Assembly (NCBI GenBank): GCA_041071465.1
Contig: CP163498.1
Location: forward strand, 5,288,001 to 5,352,000
DNA: 64,000 nt
Origin: Pseudomonas putida
GTDB taxonomy: Bacteria; Pseudomonadota; Gammaproteobacteria; Pseudomonadales; Pseudomonadaceae
Direction: 5' to 3'
Part shown: piece by piece, positions 1 to 9,753 of the stretch
How positions within the stretch are numbered: position 1 is the first letter of the stretch
Layout of the letters: each line of letters begins with the position of its first letter
Made by a program: the position numbers and the translations under genes
Notes under the pieces: model-generated
The model's database searches: none
Told to the model about the DNA's origin: nothing
Seen by the model: only the letters and a program-made list of their open reading frames with translations

Positions 1-201
1 GGCATCCCAGTAACCGGTCACGTAACCGGTACTGCTTTCCAGCCATTTCTTGTCCCAGTCGAACGACAGGCCGATACGGTAGGTCATGTCGCCTTGGCTA
101 GTGGCGCCCACGGCACCGGATACCTGCGCGGCCTGGGCCAGGTTGGCCCCTGCAAAGGCCAGCACTGCAGCGGCCAGCGAAGCTGCGAGACGGGTTTTCA
201 T
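1..201 (-). CDS. PagL-like lipid A 3-O-deacylase (acyloxyacyl hydrolase), N-terminal part
   Basis: Only the first 67 codons are in the window; the gene runs off the left edge. The ATG at 201 is preceded by a GGAGA ribosome site. A signal peptide is clear (MKTRLAASLAAAVLAFAG, then ANLAQA|A). The mature start (SGAVGATSQGDMTYRIGLS, then FDWDKKW and GYVTGYWDA) resembles the first beta strands of the PagL family of outer-membrane lipid A deacylases. PagL removes the 3-O acyl chain of lipid A. The Ser-His catalytic pair lies near the C terminus and is outside the window, so the assignment rests on N-terminal resemblance only. Confidence 0.6.
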   Translation of the reverse strand, partial: MKTRLAASLAAAVLAFAGANLAQAAQVSGAVGATSQGDMTYRIGLSFDWDKKWLESSTGYVTGYWDA

Positions 202-397
202 CAACGACTCTCCTGATGGTCTACACGGCAAGCGGGGGCTTAGGCCCCTCGATCTTTTAGGGTGGACCGGCGCATCCAGACCGGTCACACGAAGTAATAG
301 TTTTTTGATTATTGTCCAGATAATCAGAAAGTTGAAAGTGTATTGCCACTATTGGCTAAATCGCTTGCTTAAGATGTGCCTTGCCGTGCACAGCACT

Positions 398-1144
398 TCA
401 GTCGTATTCCGCCTCTTCATGCTCACCCAGCAAACGCCTTTGCCGAGGCGTGGCTTCCTCCAGCACCTGCGGGTTGAAGCGCCAGTTCAAGTACGGCGAG
501 AACTTCTGCGCGACCATGCGCCGGCCATAGTGCACCTGCAGCATGTCGCGCTCGCGAGCCTGGCTGCAATTGGGCCCGGCGCTGTGCCAGACGTCGCTGC
601 GAAACACCAGTGCATCGCCCGCCTTGCACAACACGGCCTGTGCTTCACGCCCCTGCCAGTGATCTTCCCCCGCCTGGGGTGGCCGCGCCGCGCGGTGGCT
701 GCCGGGTACGATGCAGGTCGGGCCGATGCCGTGGTCGATGTCGCTGAGGTACAGCTGCGCAGTGAGGATTTGTGCGGGTTGGGTGAAGTCGCCTTGCGCG
801 CTTAGCCAATCAGGCAACTGCATGGGCAGATAATCCAGGTGCAAGGCCATGCCCGGGTAACCCGGATGGCTGCGCCAGGCAGTTTGCCCGATCAGATGGC
901 AATCAGCGCCCAGCGCCGCTTCAGCCAGGGCTATCACAGGCGGCAGGTCGAGAAAGGGCAACCACAACGGGTTGCGGTTGAACACACACTTGTAGTGTTC
1001 CAGCAGCCCCTGGTAGTCCCAGTGAATCGGCTGCAGGTCATCGATGGCGCAGCGCAACAAGGCGATGCGCAGGGGTTCGAGCACACCGGGGAGCAGCACA
1101 TAGCCCCGCTCGTCCAACATCTCCAGCTGAAGGTCCAGGTTCAT
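398..1144 (-). CDS. Phytanoyl-CoA dioxygenase (PhyH) family Fe(II)/2-oxoglutarate oxygenase
   Basis: A protein of about 248 residues with the PhyH jelly-roll metal site: H102-x-D104 in ALHLDYLP and a distal H187 in DVWHSAGPN, followed by arginines (R196/R198) suited to 2-oxoglutarate binding. PGSHR near 148 is also typical. The family hydroxylates small molecules; the substrate cannot be inferred. The start at 1144 (MNLDLQ) has GGAG about ten bases upstream. An in-frame ATG at 1162 has no ribosome site. A LexA2-type operator lies 24 bp upstream of the chosen start, which suggests DNA-damage control. The gene stands alone, with a different-type secreted protein gene upstream on the same strand. 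Confidence 0.8.
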   Translation of the reverse strand: MNLDLQLEMLDERGYVLLPGVLEPLRIALLRCAIDDLQPIHWDYQGLLEHYKCVFNRNPLWLPFLDLPPVIALAEAALGADCHLIGQTAWRSHPGYPGMALHLDYLPMQLPDWLSAQGDFTQPAQILTAQLYLSDIDHGIGPTCIVPGSHRAARPPQAGEDHWQGREAQAVLCKAGDALVFRSDVWHSAGPNCSQARERDMLQVHYGRRMVAQKFSPYLNWRFNPQVLEEATPRQRRLLGEHEEAEYD

Positions 1145-1167
1145 GACGATGTGCTCCGCCATGACGG

Positions 1168-1183
1168 GAGCACATTTGTACTC
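1168..1183. promoter_or_regulatory. LexA2-type operator upstream of the PhyH oxygenase
   Basis: On the minus strand this reads GTAC-AAAT-GTGC inside the 16-mer GAGTACAAATGTGCTC. The identical 16-mer, in the same orientation, sits at the lexA2 start (47956-47971). The flanks extend it to a near-palindrome, GGGAG...CTCCC, at 1166-1185. GTAC-N4-GTGC is the published P. putida LexA2 motif (recalled). Position relative to the gene fits a repressor site; regulation itself is inferred. Confidence 0.7.
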
Positions 1184-1198
1184 CCGCCCGTTTATCCA

Positions 1199-1642
1199 TC
1201 AACGCCAGTTCAGGTTCACGGTTGTGGGGGCTTTGCCATTCACGGTCACCAATTGCTGCACCGTCTCACCCTGGGCGTTGCCCATGATCTTGTACTTGCC
1301 AGGAGGCAACTGCACATACAGCAGCGGCCCGGCATCCGTGATGCTCAGTACAGGCTGGCCTTTTGCGTTCTGGATATCGACTGAAGCCCCGCTCTGGAAT
1401 TTGCCTTCCGCGCCAGTGGAAAGCTCCACATGCAGGTCATAACCAGATGTCTTGCGCAGCGCATTGGCCTCATCCTGGCCGATACCGCCTTGCAAGTAAT
1501 GCACGCCGTTCTGTTCCTGCGGTTGCAACTGCACGGCCTGCATGTCGATGGGGGCATTGAGATCGGCGGCGGCAGCCAGGGTCCATGGCAAGGCCAGGGT
1601 TAACAGCAACGCGGCGCCGAGTGCATAGTGATGGTTACGCAT
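1199..1642 (-). CDS. Secreted carboxypeptidase-regulatory-like domain protein
   Basis: A 147-residue protein with an excellent ribosome site (AAGGAGG seven bases before the ATG). Residues 1-25 form a signal peptide ending in LAAAA. The mature part has a central stretch (KGQPVLSITDAGPLLYVQ, LPPGKYKIMGNAQG) like carboxypeptidase regulatory or transthyretin-like beta-sandwich domains, with the usual GPLLxxxLPPGxYxI pattern. Such Pseudomonas proteins are periplasmic and of unknown function. No catalytic residues are visible. It is probably its own transcription unit: the LysR gene upstream on the same strand ends 133 bases away. Confidence 0.75.
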   Translation of the reverse strand: MRNHHYALGAALLLTLALPWTLAAAADLNAPIDMQAVQLQPQEQNGVHYLQGGIGQDEANALRKTSGYDLHVELSTGAEGKFQSGASVDIQNAKGQPVLSITDAGPLLYVQLPPGKYKIMGNAQGETVQQLVTVNGKAPTTVNLNWR

Positions 1643-1775
1643 GGTACGACCCTCCTTTAGAGGATGGCTTACCTATTATCTGATCCTCTCAGGGGGGTGG
1701 TGTTCGTGCTGATGCATGGTCGTCATCGTGATATTCGGCACTAAGCCATCAAATAAACGTAAATTTAGCTGTTTA

Positions 1776-2645
1776 TCAATTGGTTGTGCGCCCTTCCTCT
1801 AGTAGTTTCACGAACATGCTCAAACTGCGCGATACTGTGCCTCGGCGCCATACCAGCCAGGTTTTCAGGTAGCGGAAGTCCTCCGACATCGGCCAGGCGC
1901 TGACGGTGCTGCACCCGGGCATGTTGTCGAGCATGCTGCGTGGCATCATGGCCAGGCCGGCACCGGCGCTGACGCAGGCCAGCATGCCGTGGTAGGACTC
2001 CATCTCGTGGATCTTGCCCGGCACTGCCTGGTCCTGCACGAACCAGCTTTCGAAATGATGACGGTACGAACAGTTGGCACGGAAGGCGTAGATGCTTTCG
2101 CCGTTTACGTCCTGGGCGCGGGTTACGGGTGCATGGTTCAACGGGGCGATCACCATCATCTCTTCCTCAAAGACCGGTATGCCCTCCAGCGTCGGGTGCA
2201 GCACCGGGCCGTCGACGAACGCGGCCACCAAGCGGCCAGACAACACGCCTTCGAGCATGGTCCCGGAAGGCCCGGTGGACAGGTCCAGGTCAACCTTGGG
2301 GTAGCGTTGGTTGTACGCCGCCAGCAAGGCCGGAATACGCACCGCTGCGGTACTTTCCAGCGAGCCCAGAGCAAAGGTGCCCTGTGGGTCTTCACCTGCT
2401 ACGGTCAGCCGCGCCTCGTGTACGAGGTCCAGAATGCGGCGCGTGTATTCGAGGAAGTTCCAGCCTGCAGGCGACAGGCGCAGGCGGCTCTTCTCGCGAA
2501 TGAACAGCTCCACGCCCAGGTCTTCTTCCAGCTGCTTGATGCGCGTGGTCAGGTTCGACGGCACCCGATGGATGTGCTGCGCGGCAGCGCTGATGCTGCC
2601 CTGCTCTGCCACGGCTTTGAAGATCTCCAGTTGCACCAGGTCCAC
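1776..2645 (-). CDS. LysR-family regulator, PtrR/YneJ-like, divergent from sad
   Basis: A 289-residue LysR protein. Residues 2-61 form the winged helix-turn-helix ([20 protein letters not shown], then [20 protein letters not shown]); the rest is the periplasmic-binding-like effector domain. It is transcribed divergently from the semialdehyde dehydrogenase across a 107-bp gap, the same arrangement as ptrR (yneJ) and sad (yneI) in enterobacteria, and the sequence looks like that subgroup. It probably controls sad in response to a catabolic intermediate, and may act in putrescine/GABA use given the polyamine genes nearby. The start is the first ATG of the HTH. Confidence 0.8.
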   Translation of the reverse strand: MDLVQLEIFKAVAEQGSISAAAQHIHRVPSNLTTRIKQLEEDLGVELFIREKSRLRLSPAGWNFLEYTRRILDLVHEARLTVAGEDPQGTFALGSLESTAAVRIPALLAAYNQRYPKVDLDLSTGPSGTMLEGVLSGRLVAAFVDGPVLHPTLEGIPVFEEEMMVIAPLNHAPVTRAQDVNGESIYAFRANCSYRHHFESWFVQDQAVPGKIHEMESYHGMLACVSAGAGLAMMPRSMLDNMPGCSTVSAWPMSEDFRYLKTWLVWRRGTVSRSLSMFVKLLEEGRTTN

Positions 2646-2752
2646 AGCCTTTCTCCAAACGTGAATGTTTCGCTCATTATTATTCAGTTTTCATTAAAGC
2701 CATAGCCCACTAGTCTGGCGTCATTGATTAACAACAACGAGAGTGTCCCGCC

Positions 2753-4138
2753 ATGAGCGCGATCAGCAGCCTGACCCACGCCATCTCCCTCGACCCGTAC
2801 AGCGGCGAGCAGATCGGCGCCTACCCATTCGACACCGACGCCGCACTGGAAGCGGCGCTGCAACGTGCCAAGGTTGGCTACCGCCAGTGGCGCCAGGTGT
2901 CGCTGGGTCAGCGCAGCGAGTATTTGCTCGCCCTGGCCAGCACCCTCGAAACCAAGGCCGAAGCCTTCGCGCAAATGATCAGCCGCGAAATCGGCAAGCC
3001 GATTGCCCAGGCACGCGGTGAAGTCAGCAAATGCGTAGGCCTGTGCCGCTGGTACGCCGAACACGGCCCAGCCATGCTTGCCGCCGAGCCAACCCAGGTG
3101 GAAAAAGCCCGTATCGAATACCGCCCACTCGGCCCCATCCTGGCGGTGATGCCGTGGAACTTCCCGGTTTGGCAGGTACTGCGCGGCGCCGTGCCGGCGA
3201 TTCTGGCGGGCAACACCTACGTGCTCAAGCACGCCCCGAACGTGATGGGCAGCGCTTACCTTATGGGTGAGCTGTTCAAGGACGCCGGCCTGCCGGAGGG
3301 CGTGTTCGAAGTGCTGAACGTGACCCCGGATGGCGTCACCCGCGCCATCAACGACCCGCGTATCGCCGCTGTGACCCTGACCGGCAGCGTTCGTGCCGGC
3401 ATGGCGATTGGCGCCCAGGCCGGCGCAGCACTGAAGAAGTGCGTGCTGGAGCTGGGGGGGTCCGACCCGTTCATCGTGCTGGCTGACGCCGACCTGGATG
3501 CTGCCGTCAAGGCTGCGGTGATCGGCCGCTACCAGAATACCGGCCAGGTCTGTGCTGCCGCCAAGCGCCTGATCGTGGAAGCAAGCATTGTCGAGCAATT
3601 CACGCAAAAGTTCGTAGAAGCCACGCGCCAGCTGAAAGTCGGCAATCCGCTTGAAGACGACACCTACATCGGCCCGATGGCCCGCTATGACTTGCGCGAC
3701 GAGCTGGATGGCCAGGTCCAGGCGACGCTGGCCGAAGGCGCCACCCTGCTGCTGGGCGGCAACAAGGTCGAAGGCGTGGCCAACTTCTACGCCCCCACGG
3801 TGTTCGCCAACGTTACCCCGGACATGACCGCATTCAAGCAGGAGCTGTTCGGCCCGGTGGCGGCGATCATCACCGCACGCGATGCCGACCATGCAGTGGA
3901 ACTGGCCAACGACAGCGAGTTTGGCCTGGCATCGACCATCTACACCGCCGACTATGGGTTGGCCGAGCGCATGACCGCCGCGCTGGATACCGGTGGCGTG
4001 TTCATCAACGGCTACTGCGCCTCCGACCCCCGTGTGGCGTTTGGTGGCGTGAAGAAGAGCGGTTTCGGCCGTGAACTGTCGCACTTTGGTGTGCGTGAGT
4101 TCACCAATGCCCAGACCGTGTGGCTGGACCGTAACTGA
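2753..4138 (+). CDS. sad: NAD(P)+-dependent succinate-semialdehyde dehydrogenase (Sad-like aldehyde dehydrogenase)
   Basis: A 461-residue aldehyde dehydrogenase, the usual length of the Sad/YneI branch. Key residues are present: N136 in AVMPWNFPVW, the general base E233 in LELGGSDPF, and the nucleophile C267 in QNTGQVCAAAKR. Sad oxidises succinate semialdehyde, the end product of the putrescine-GABA route, to succinate; this fits the polyamine genes at 7.2-11 kb. The divergent LysR gene is the likely regulator. The end is closed by a hairpin shared with the converging helicase gene. The substrate assignment is by family resemblance and context; a broader semialdehyde range is possible. Confidence 0.85.
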   Translation: MSAISSLTHAISLDPYSGEQIGAYPFDTDAALEAALQRAKVGYRQWRQVSLGQRSEYLLALASTLETKAEAFAQMISREIGKPIAQARGEVSKCVGLCRWYAEHGPAMLAAEPTQVEKARIEYRPLGPILAVMPWNFPVWQVLRGAVPAILAGNTYVLKHAPNVMGSAYLMGELFKDAGLPEGVFEVLNVTPDGVTRAINDPRIAAVTLTGSVRAGMAIGAQAGAALKKCVLELGGSDPFIVLADADLDAAVKAAVIGRYQNTGQVCAAAKRLIVEASIVEQFTQKFVEATRQLKVGNPLEDDTYIGPMARYDLRDELDGQVQATLAEGATLLLGGNKVEGVANFYAPTVFANVTPDMTAFKQELFGPVAAIITARDADHAVELANDSEFGLASTIYTADYGLAERMTAALDTGGVFINGYCASDPRVAFGGVKKSGFGRELSHFGVREFTNAQTVWLDRN

Positions 4139-4148
4139 TTCAAAGGCA

Positions 4149-4171
4149 TTGGGGCTGGTTCGCGGCCCCAA
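4149..4171. terminator. Hairpin between converging sad and helicase genes
   Basis: TTGGGGC and GCCCCAA arms around a nine-base loop, lying between the two stop codons (4138 and 4177). Position between convergent genes supports a bidirectional terminator. The U-tract is poor on both strands, so strength is uncertain. Confidence 0.5.
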
Positions 4172-4176
4172 CTGCT

Positions 4177-6087
4177 TCAATCCCGAACCTGGTCCTTGAC
4201 CCAGTCCAGCATCCCTCCCGGCACGATCAATTCATGCCGCGCCCGTGAACAGGCGGTATACAAACCCGCCAGCATCCGCGCCCGCTCATTGCGGTTCCCG
4301 GCCACCTGGGGCGCGACCATCAGCTCTGGCGACACCATCACCCGGGCAAACTCCATGTTCTTCACATCCCGCACCCGGCCCAGGAACAATTTCGGCGCCT
4401 TGTCCCAGCGGTAACGGCTCTTGGCCTTGGCGAAGTGCTCCGGTGTATAGCCCTTGCGCAGCATGCTGGCCACCGCGAGAAACGCTTTGTCGTCACCCTT
4501 GTCCTGCTCCAACGCCTGCCAGCTGGGATAACGGAACAGCATTGGATGGCGCGCCCGAGTGCCGTAGCGGTACAGCTCGATACAGTCCTCGACGAACAGT
4601 TCGAAGTCCTTACGTGCGCTTTTCAGCAAGATGAACGGCACGCCCTGATGCGTCAGGCGCTGGAACCAGCCAAACAGGCCCCATTCGTCGTCGACGATCA
4701 GCGCCGTGGGCTGCTGCGGCACTGTCACCGTATCGAAGAAACTGACCCGGGTGTAATGCTCGGCGCTGCCACTGAAGGCCGCCTGAATCGCGGCAGGGTG
4801 CGCCTGGATCAGCGGGTTGAGCACGTTGTCCATTGCCGGCCCGGCGCGCAGCGAATGGTCGATGCAGCGCTGGCGGATGAAGCTGCCATGATGCGGGCTG
4901 AGGCCGTTGAGGTTCTGCAGTTCGTCACCCAGGGCAATGATCGACTGCGGGCTGCGATCGAGCACGGCAAGCATCGGTGCAGACAGCTCATGGGCCTCAT
5001 CGACGATGACGTGGGTGTAGCGGCTGTCAATCACATGATCCGTCAGCGACAACAGTTTCACCCGGTGATAGTCACGCACCGGCAGCTGGATGTCCCGCGC
5101 CGACGGACGAATCAGCTCCTGCCAGTACAAACGGGCCTTTTCCAGCAGCACCTCTTGATCCAGCGGCGAGGTGCCCGGCCCGGCCCAGGGCAAATGGTGC
5201 AACTGCAACTGGGTATCGGCACTGTGGCAGAACGTGCGCACGGCGCGGATGCACAAGGCGACCACATCACGCGCAGCGAGCGGCCCTATGTCGGGGATGG
5301 CCAGCCAGCGCACCACCTGCGCGTCCTGCGGGCGCCATGACAGTTTGGTGCGATAAGGGTCACGCAGGCGCCAGCCGTTGCTGGTGAGGTCGCGGTTGAG
5401 CAGCTCGTCGGCCAGCTGGCCGAAGGTCAGCGCGGTGTACGCCGAAGCGTCCTTGACCCGCGCCTGCAGGGCGCGCAACTGGCCTTCGGTCAGTGCCAGC
5501 AGCAACGTGCGCTGTGGCTCCAGCAGGCGGGCGAACTGGTGAATCAGAAAGGTCTTGCCGGTGCCGGCGAAGCCTTGCACGGCCACCGATTCGTCGACGC
5601 CACTTAGGAACTCACGCAGCAGACGGTTCTGCTGGTCGCTGAGCATCAGGTCGTTGGCCAACGACGGCAGGTGCACCGGATGCAGCGGGGTGACACGCTG
5701 GCGGTAGCTGTCGGCGAACTGGAAGTTCCACTGGCCCTCGCCATCGAGCAGCTCGACTGCCTGATACGCCACTTCGGCCGACAGCAGCGCAATGCCATTT
5801 TCGCCGAGCATACCCAGGCCCATGGCGAACGCCTCATGATCGAAATGCTGCGCCACCTGACCTTGGAATCGCCCAGGCGCGACGCCTTCGACTTCGTTGG
5901 CGATGCGCACGATTTCGGCAAAACGGCGCTCCTGCGCGTCGGCCGAGGCGGTGGCGGGCTGGCGTGGCAGATTTTGGATAAACAGTACCGCAGCGGCATC
6001 AAGCATGCTGGCAGTAGTGAAGAAGTCGCTGTCAGGCGCGTTGGCGAGGCGGTCGGCCTGGTCGCTGGGCAAAGGCAGGTAGAACAT
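4177..6087 (-). CDS. UvrD-like superfamily 1 DNA helicase/ATPase
   Basis: A 636-residue protein (start at MFYLPLP, position 6087, with GAGGTG just upstream). Earlier in-frame codons would overlap the AraC gene, so they were rejected. Residues 1-160 are an uncharacterised N-terminal region. Walker A is GFAGTGKT at 172-179, the Walker B/DExx box is VDEAHEL at about 362-368, a motif-III-like ALGDELQNL follows, and motif VI-like TACSRARHELIV is near the C terminus. This is the layout of SF1A helicases, but shorter than UvrD/Rep (about 700+). Its role is unknown; repair or stand-alone defence are both possible. Its neighbours are metabolic and give no clue. Confidence 0.75.
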   Translation of the reverse strand: MFYLPLPSDQADRLANAPDSDFFTTASMLDAAAVLFIQNLPRQPATASADAQERRFAEIVRIANEVEGVAPGRFQGQVAQHFDHEAFAMGLGMLGENGIALLSAEVAYQAVELLDGEGQWNFQFADSYRQRVTPLHPVHLPSLANDLMLSDQQNRLLREFLSGVDESVAVQGFAGTGKTFLIHQFARLLEPQRTLLLALTEGQLRALQARVKDASAYTALTFGQLADELLNRDLTSNGWRLRDPYRTKLSWRPQDAQVVRWLAIPDIGPLAARDVVALCIRAVRTFCHSADTQLQLHHLPWAGPGTSPLDQEVLLEKARLYWQELIRPSARDIQLPVRDYHRVKLLSLTDHVIDSRYTHVIVDEAHELSAPMLAVLDRSPQSIIALGDELQNLNGLSPHHGSFIRQRCIDHSLRAGPAMDNVLNPLIQAHPAAIQAAFSGSAEHYTRVSFFDTVTVPQQPTALIVDDEWGLFGWFQRLTHQGVPFILLKSARKDFELFVEDCIELYRYGTRARHPMLFRYPSWQALEQDKGDDKAFLAVASMLRKGYTPEHFAKAKSRYRWDKAPKLFLGRVRDVKNMEFARVMVSPELMVAPQVAGNRNERARMLAGLYTACSRARHELIVPGGMLDWVKDQVRD

Positions 6088-6146
6088 CGGCACCTCGGGT
6101 GGAAACAGGGCGGCACGATAGCAACTTTCAGTGAGGAATGCTGGTT

Positions 6147-7046
6147 TTAACCCCTGCCCCGCTTCAACGTCTCGCTGGGAAACTCCTTGAACAGTTGCCT
6201 GTAACTCTCTGAAAACCTTCCCAAATGCCAAAACGACCAACGCATTGCTACCTCGGCCACCGTCACCCCACCCCCGCGCAAGAGATCACGCCGCGCACCA
6301 TTGAGCCGGCGTAACCGTAACCAGTGCGCAGGCGGCATACCGGTGAACGCTTTGAAGGCCTGCTGCAACTGGCGCAATGAAACCCCGGCCACCTCAGCCA
6401 ACTCCACCAGGTTCAGCGTCTCCTCCGGGCAGTCGGCCGCCCATTCGCTGACCCGCCGCATGATCGCCCGCTCCTCGTCACGCCGCCCCAAAGCCACGCC
6501 CTGCAAGCGCTGGCAGGCGTTGTCGAGTATGAACAAGCAGTCTTCGAGCAGTTGTTCTGCCAGGGCCTGCCCCTGCAGCGGGCAATCGGCCTCGCCCAAC
6601 CGGGTCAGCGTTGCGCTCAGCCAACTGCCGAACAGTGCATTCTGGCCGCTGCCCAGCGGCACCATGAACAACCCTTCCAGGCGCTGCGGGTCCAGCCCAT
6701 GGCGGGCCAGGAAGGCCTGGTCGAACACGACCGCCACCTCCTGGTAGTTCTCCGGTGTGATCCAGATATTGCGGCTTTGTTCGTTCAGCAGGTACAGGCT
6801 GTTCTCGCTGCGGTCGAAGCAGAACGCCAGCGAACCCGTTGGCGCACGGAAAAACTGCTCCACCCGGGTGTTGAGCCGCTCTTCGTACACCTCCACGCCA
6901 TCGAGCCCCAGGCAACGCAGCTCACCGCTGAAATGCCCCGGTGACATCTGCCGGTACTGCTGCTGCCACCCAGGGGTGGCGCGCACTTGTTCGGTGACGT
7001 CGGTGGTGTGGAAAGCCTGGACCTGCAACGCATTGGCGATTGTCAC
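6147..7046 (-). CDS. AraC-family regulator, probably of the divergent polyamine genes
   Basis: A 299-residue protein from a GTG start at 7046, chosen because AGGAAG lies six bases upstream; a longer frame to 7205 lacks a ribosome site and would run into the promoter region. The C-terminal 100 residues are a double AraC HTH (LNLVELAEVAGVSLRQLQQA; VAEVAMRWSFWHLGRFSESY). The N-terminal 190 residues are an AraC-binding-like ligand domain. It is divergent from the glutamine-synthetase-like gene with 182 bp between the starts, so it probably regulates that operon. The effector may be a polyamine or its glutamyl derivative (inference). Confidence 0.8.
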   Translation of the reverse strand: MTIANALQVQAFHTTDVTEQVRATPGWQQQYRQMSPGHFSGELRCLGLDGVEVYEERLNTRVEQFFRAPTGSLAFCFDRSENSLYLLNEQSRNIWITPENYQEVAVVFDQAFLARHGLDPQRLEGLFMVPLGSGQNALFGSWLSATLTRLGEADCPLQGQALAEQLLEDCLFILDNACQRLQGVALGRRDEERAIMRRVSEWAADCPEETLNLVELAEVAGVSLRQLQQAFKAFTGMPPAHWLRLRRLNGARRDLLRGGGVTVAEVAMRWSFWHLGRFSESYRQLFKEFPSETLKRGRG

Positions 7047-7228
7047 GCATCTTCCTGTATGCACTCTTTTGGTGCATTCGATACCGGAGAAAGTGGATAG
7101 ATTGCCCCGGGGGGCTGCGACCAAGATAGTCTCCAGCGCGTCACCTGGGAAGCGCAGCGCCTTCGAAACCGTGTAACGACTTTCGTCAGCGAAGTGGCTC
7201 CACACTAAAACCCAACCAAGAGGTCTGT

Positions 7229-8587
7229 ATGAACGCCCCCTTCGATCAGCTGTCCACCTGGCTGAAAGAACACCGGATCACCGAAGTCGAATGCGTGATC
7301 AGCGACCTGACCGGCATTGCCCGCGGCAAGATCGCGCCCACCGCCAAGTTCCTCCACGAGCGCGGCATGCGCCTGCCTGAAAGCGTGCTGTTGCAGACGG
7401 TCACCGGCGACTACGTTGACGATGACATCTACTACAACCTGCTCGACGCTGCCGACATCGACATGGTCTGCCGCCCCGACCCGACCGCCGTGTACCAGAT
7501 CCCGTGGGCCATCGAGCCGACCGCGATCGTGATCCACGACACCTTCGACAAACAAGGCAACCCGATCGAGCTGTCGCCGCGCAACGTATTGAAGAAGGTC
7601 CTCAAGCTCTACGCCGACAAGGGCTGGCAGCCGATTGTCGCACCAGAGATGGAGTTCTACCTGACCAAGCGCTGCGAAGACCCGGATTTGCCACTGCAGG
7701 TGCCACTGGGGCGTTCCGGTCGTGCCGAAAGCGGCCGCCAGTCGTTCTCGATCGATGCCGCCAACGAATTCGACCCGTTGTTCGAAGACGTCTACGACTG
7801 GTGCGAGATCCAGGGCCTGGACCTGGACACGCTGATCCACGAAGACGGCCCGGCGCAAATGGAGATCAACTTCCGCCACGGCGACGCGCTGGACCTGGCG
7901 GACCAGATCACCGTGTTCAAGCGCACCATGCGCGAGGCGGCACTCAAGCACAACGTGGCCGCCACGTTCATGGCCAAGCCGATCACCGACGAACCGGGCA
8001 GTGCCATGCACCTGCACCAGAGCGTGGTCGACATCGCCACCGGCAAACCGGTCTTCGCCAACGAAGACGGCGGCATGAGCCAGCTGTTCCTGCACCACAT
8101 CGGTGGCCTGCAGAAGTACATCCCCAAACTGCTGCCGATGTTCGCGCCCAACGTCAACTCGTTCCGCCGTTTCCTGCCGGACACTTCGGCGCCGGTCAAC
8201 GTCGAGTGGGGTGAAGAAAACCGCACCGCCGGCTTGCGCGTGCCCACGTCCAGCCCCGAGGCGATGCGCGTGGAAAACCGCCTGCCAGGCGCCGATGCCA
8301 ACCCGTACCTGGCCATCGCCGCTAGCCTGCTGTGCGGCTACCTGGGCATGGTGGAGCGGATCGACCCGAGCGCGCCGGTACAGGGCCGCGCCTATGAACG
8401 GCGCAACCTGCGCCTGCCGATCACCATCGAGGACGCGCTGCAGCACATGGAAGACTGCGAGACCGTACAGCAGTACCTGGGCAAGCAGTTCGTCCAGGGC
8501 TACGTGGCGGTCAAACGGGCCGAGCACGAAAACTACAAGCGTGTGATCAGCTCGTGGGAGCGTGAATTCCTGATGCTGAGCGTCTGA
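7229..8587 (+). CDS. Glutamine-synthetase-family gamma-glutamylpolyamine synthetase
   Basis: A 452-residue member of the GS fold, shorter at the N terminus than GlnA, as in the PuuA/SpuI group. Metal-binding EMEFYL is at 140-145, MEINFRHGDALDLADQ and AMHLHQS carry further active-site acids and histidine, and NRTAGLRVP is present. The adenylylation loop of GlnA is absent. The enzyme ligates glutamate to putrescine, spermidine or another monoamine using ATP, the first step of the glutamylated polyamine route. The polyamine-binding protein and FAD oxidase genes follow on the same strand, giving a coherent operon. Exact amine preference cannot be read from the sequence. Confidence 0.85.
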   Translation: MNAPFDQLSTWLKEHRITEVECVISDLTGIARGKIAPTAKFLHERGMRLPESVLLQTVTGDYVDDDIYYNLLDAADIDMVCRPDPTAVYQIPWAIEPTAIVIHDTFDKQGNPIELSPRNVLKKVLKLYADKGWQPIVAPEMEFYLTKRCEDPDLPLQVPLGRSGRAESGRQSFSIDAANEFDPLFEDVYDWCEIQGLDLDTLIHEDGPAQMEINFRHGDALDLADQITVFKRTMREAALKHNVAATFMAKPITDEPGSAMHLHQSVVDIATGKPVFANEDGGMSQLFLHHIGGLQKYIPKLLPMFAPNVNSFRRFLPDTSAPVNVEWGEENRTAGLRVPTSSPEAMRVENRLPGADANPYLAIAASLLCGYLGMVERIDPSAPVQGRAYERRNLRLPITIEDALQHMEDCETVQQYLGKQFVQGYVAVKRAEHENYKRVISSWEREFLMLSV

Positions 8588-8595
8588 TCCACCAT

Positions 8596-8613
8596 GGGGG
8601 CTTTGCAGCCCCC
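8596..8613 (+). terminator. Weak intercistronic hairpin after the GS-like gene
   Basis: GGGGGCT-TTGC-AGCCCCC stem in the 65-bp gap between the synthetase and the binding-protein gene, without a T-tract. More likely a partial attenuator or RNA-stability hairpin than a full terminator. Confidence 0.35.
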
Positions 8614-8622
8614 TGCACCTAA

Positions 8623-9740
<1,118 letters not shown>

Positions 9741-9753
9741 GTCGAGAACGCCC

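Noticed and set aside
235..248. GGGGC-TTAG-GCCCC hairpin as a terminator of the dioxygenase gene
   Set aside because: Only five base pairs, no T-tract and 150 bases beyond the stop codon; not supportable.
2684..4180. Long open frame opposite the sad gene (about 498 codons)
   Set aside because: It mirrors the third-codon GC bias of sad, has no ribosome site and no recognisable domain; sad itself has all catalytic residues.
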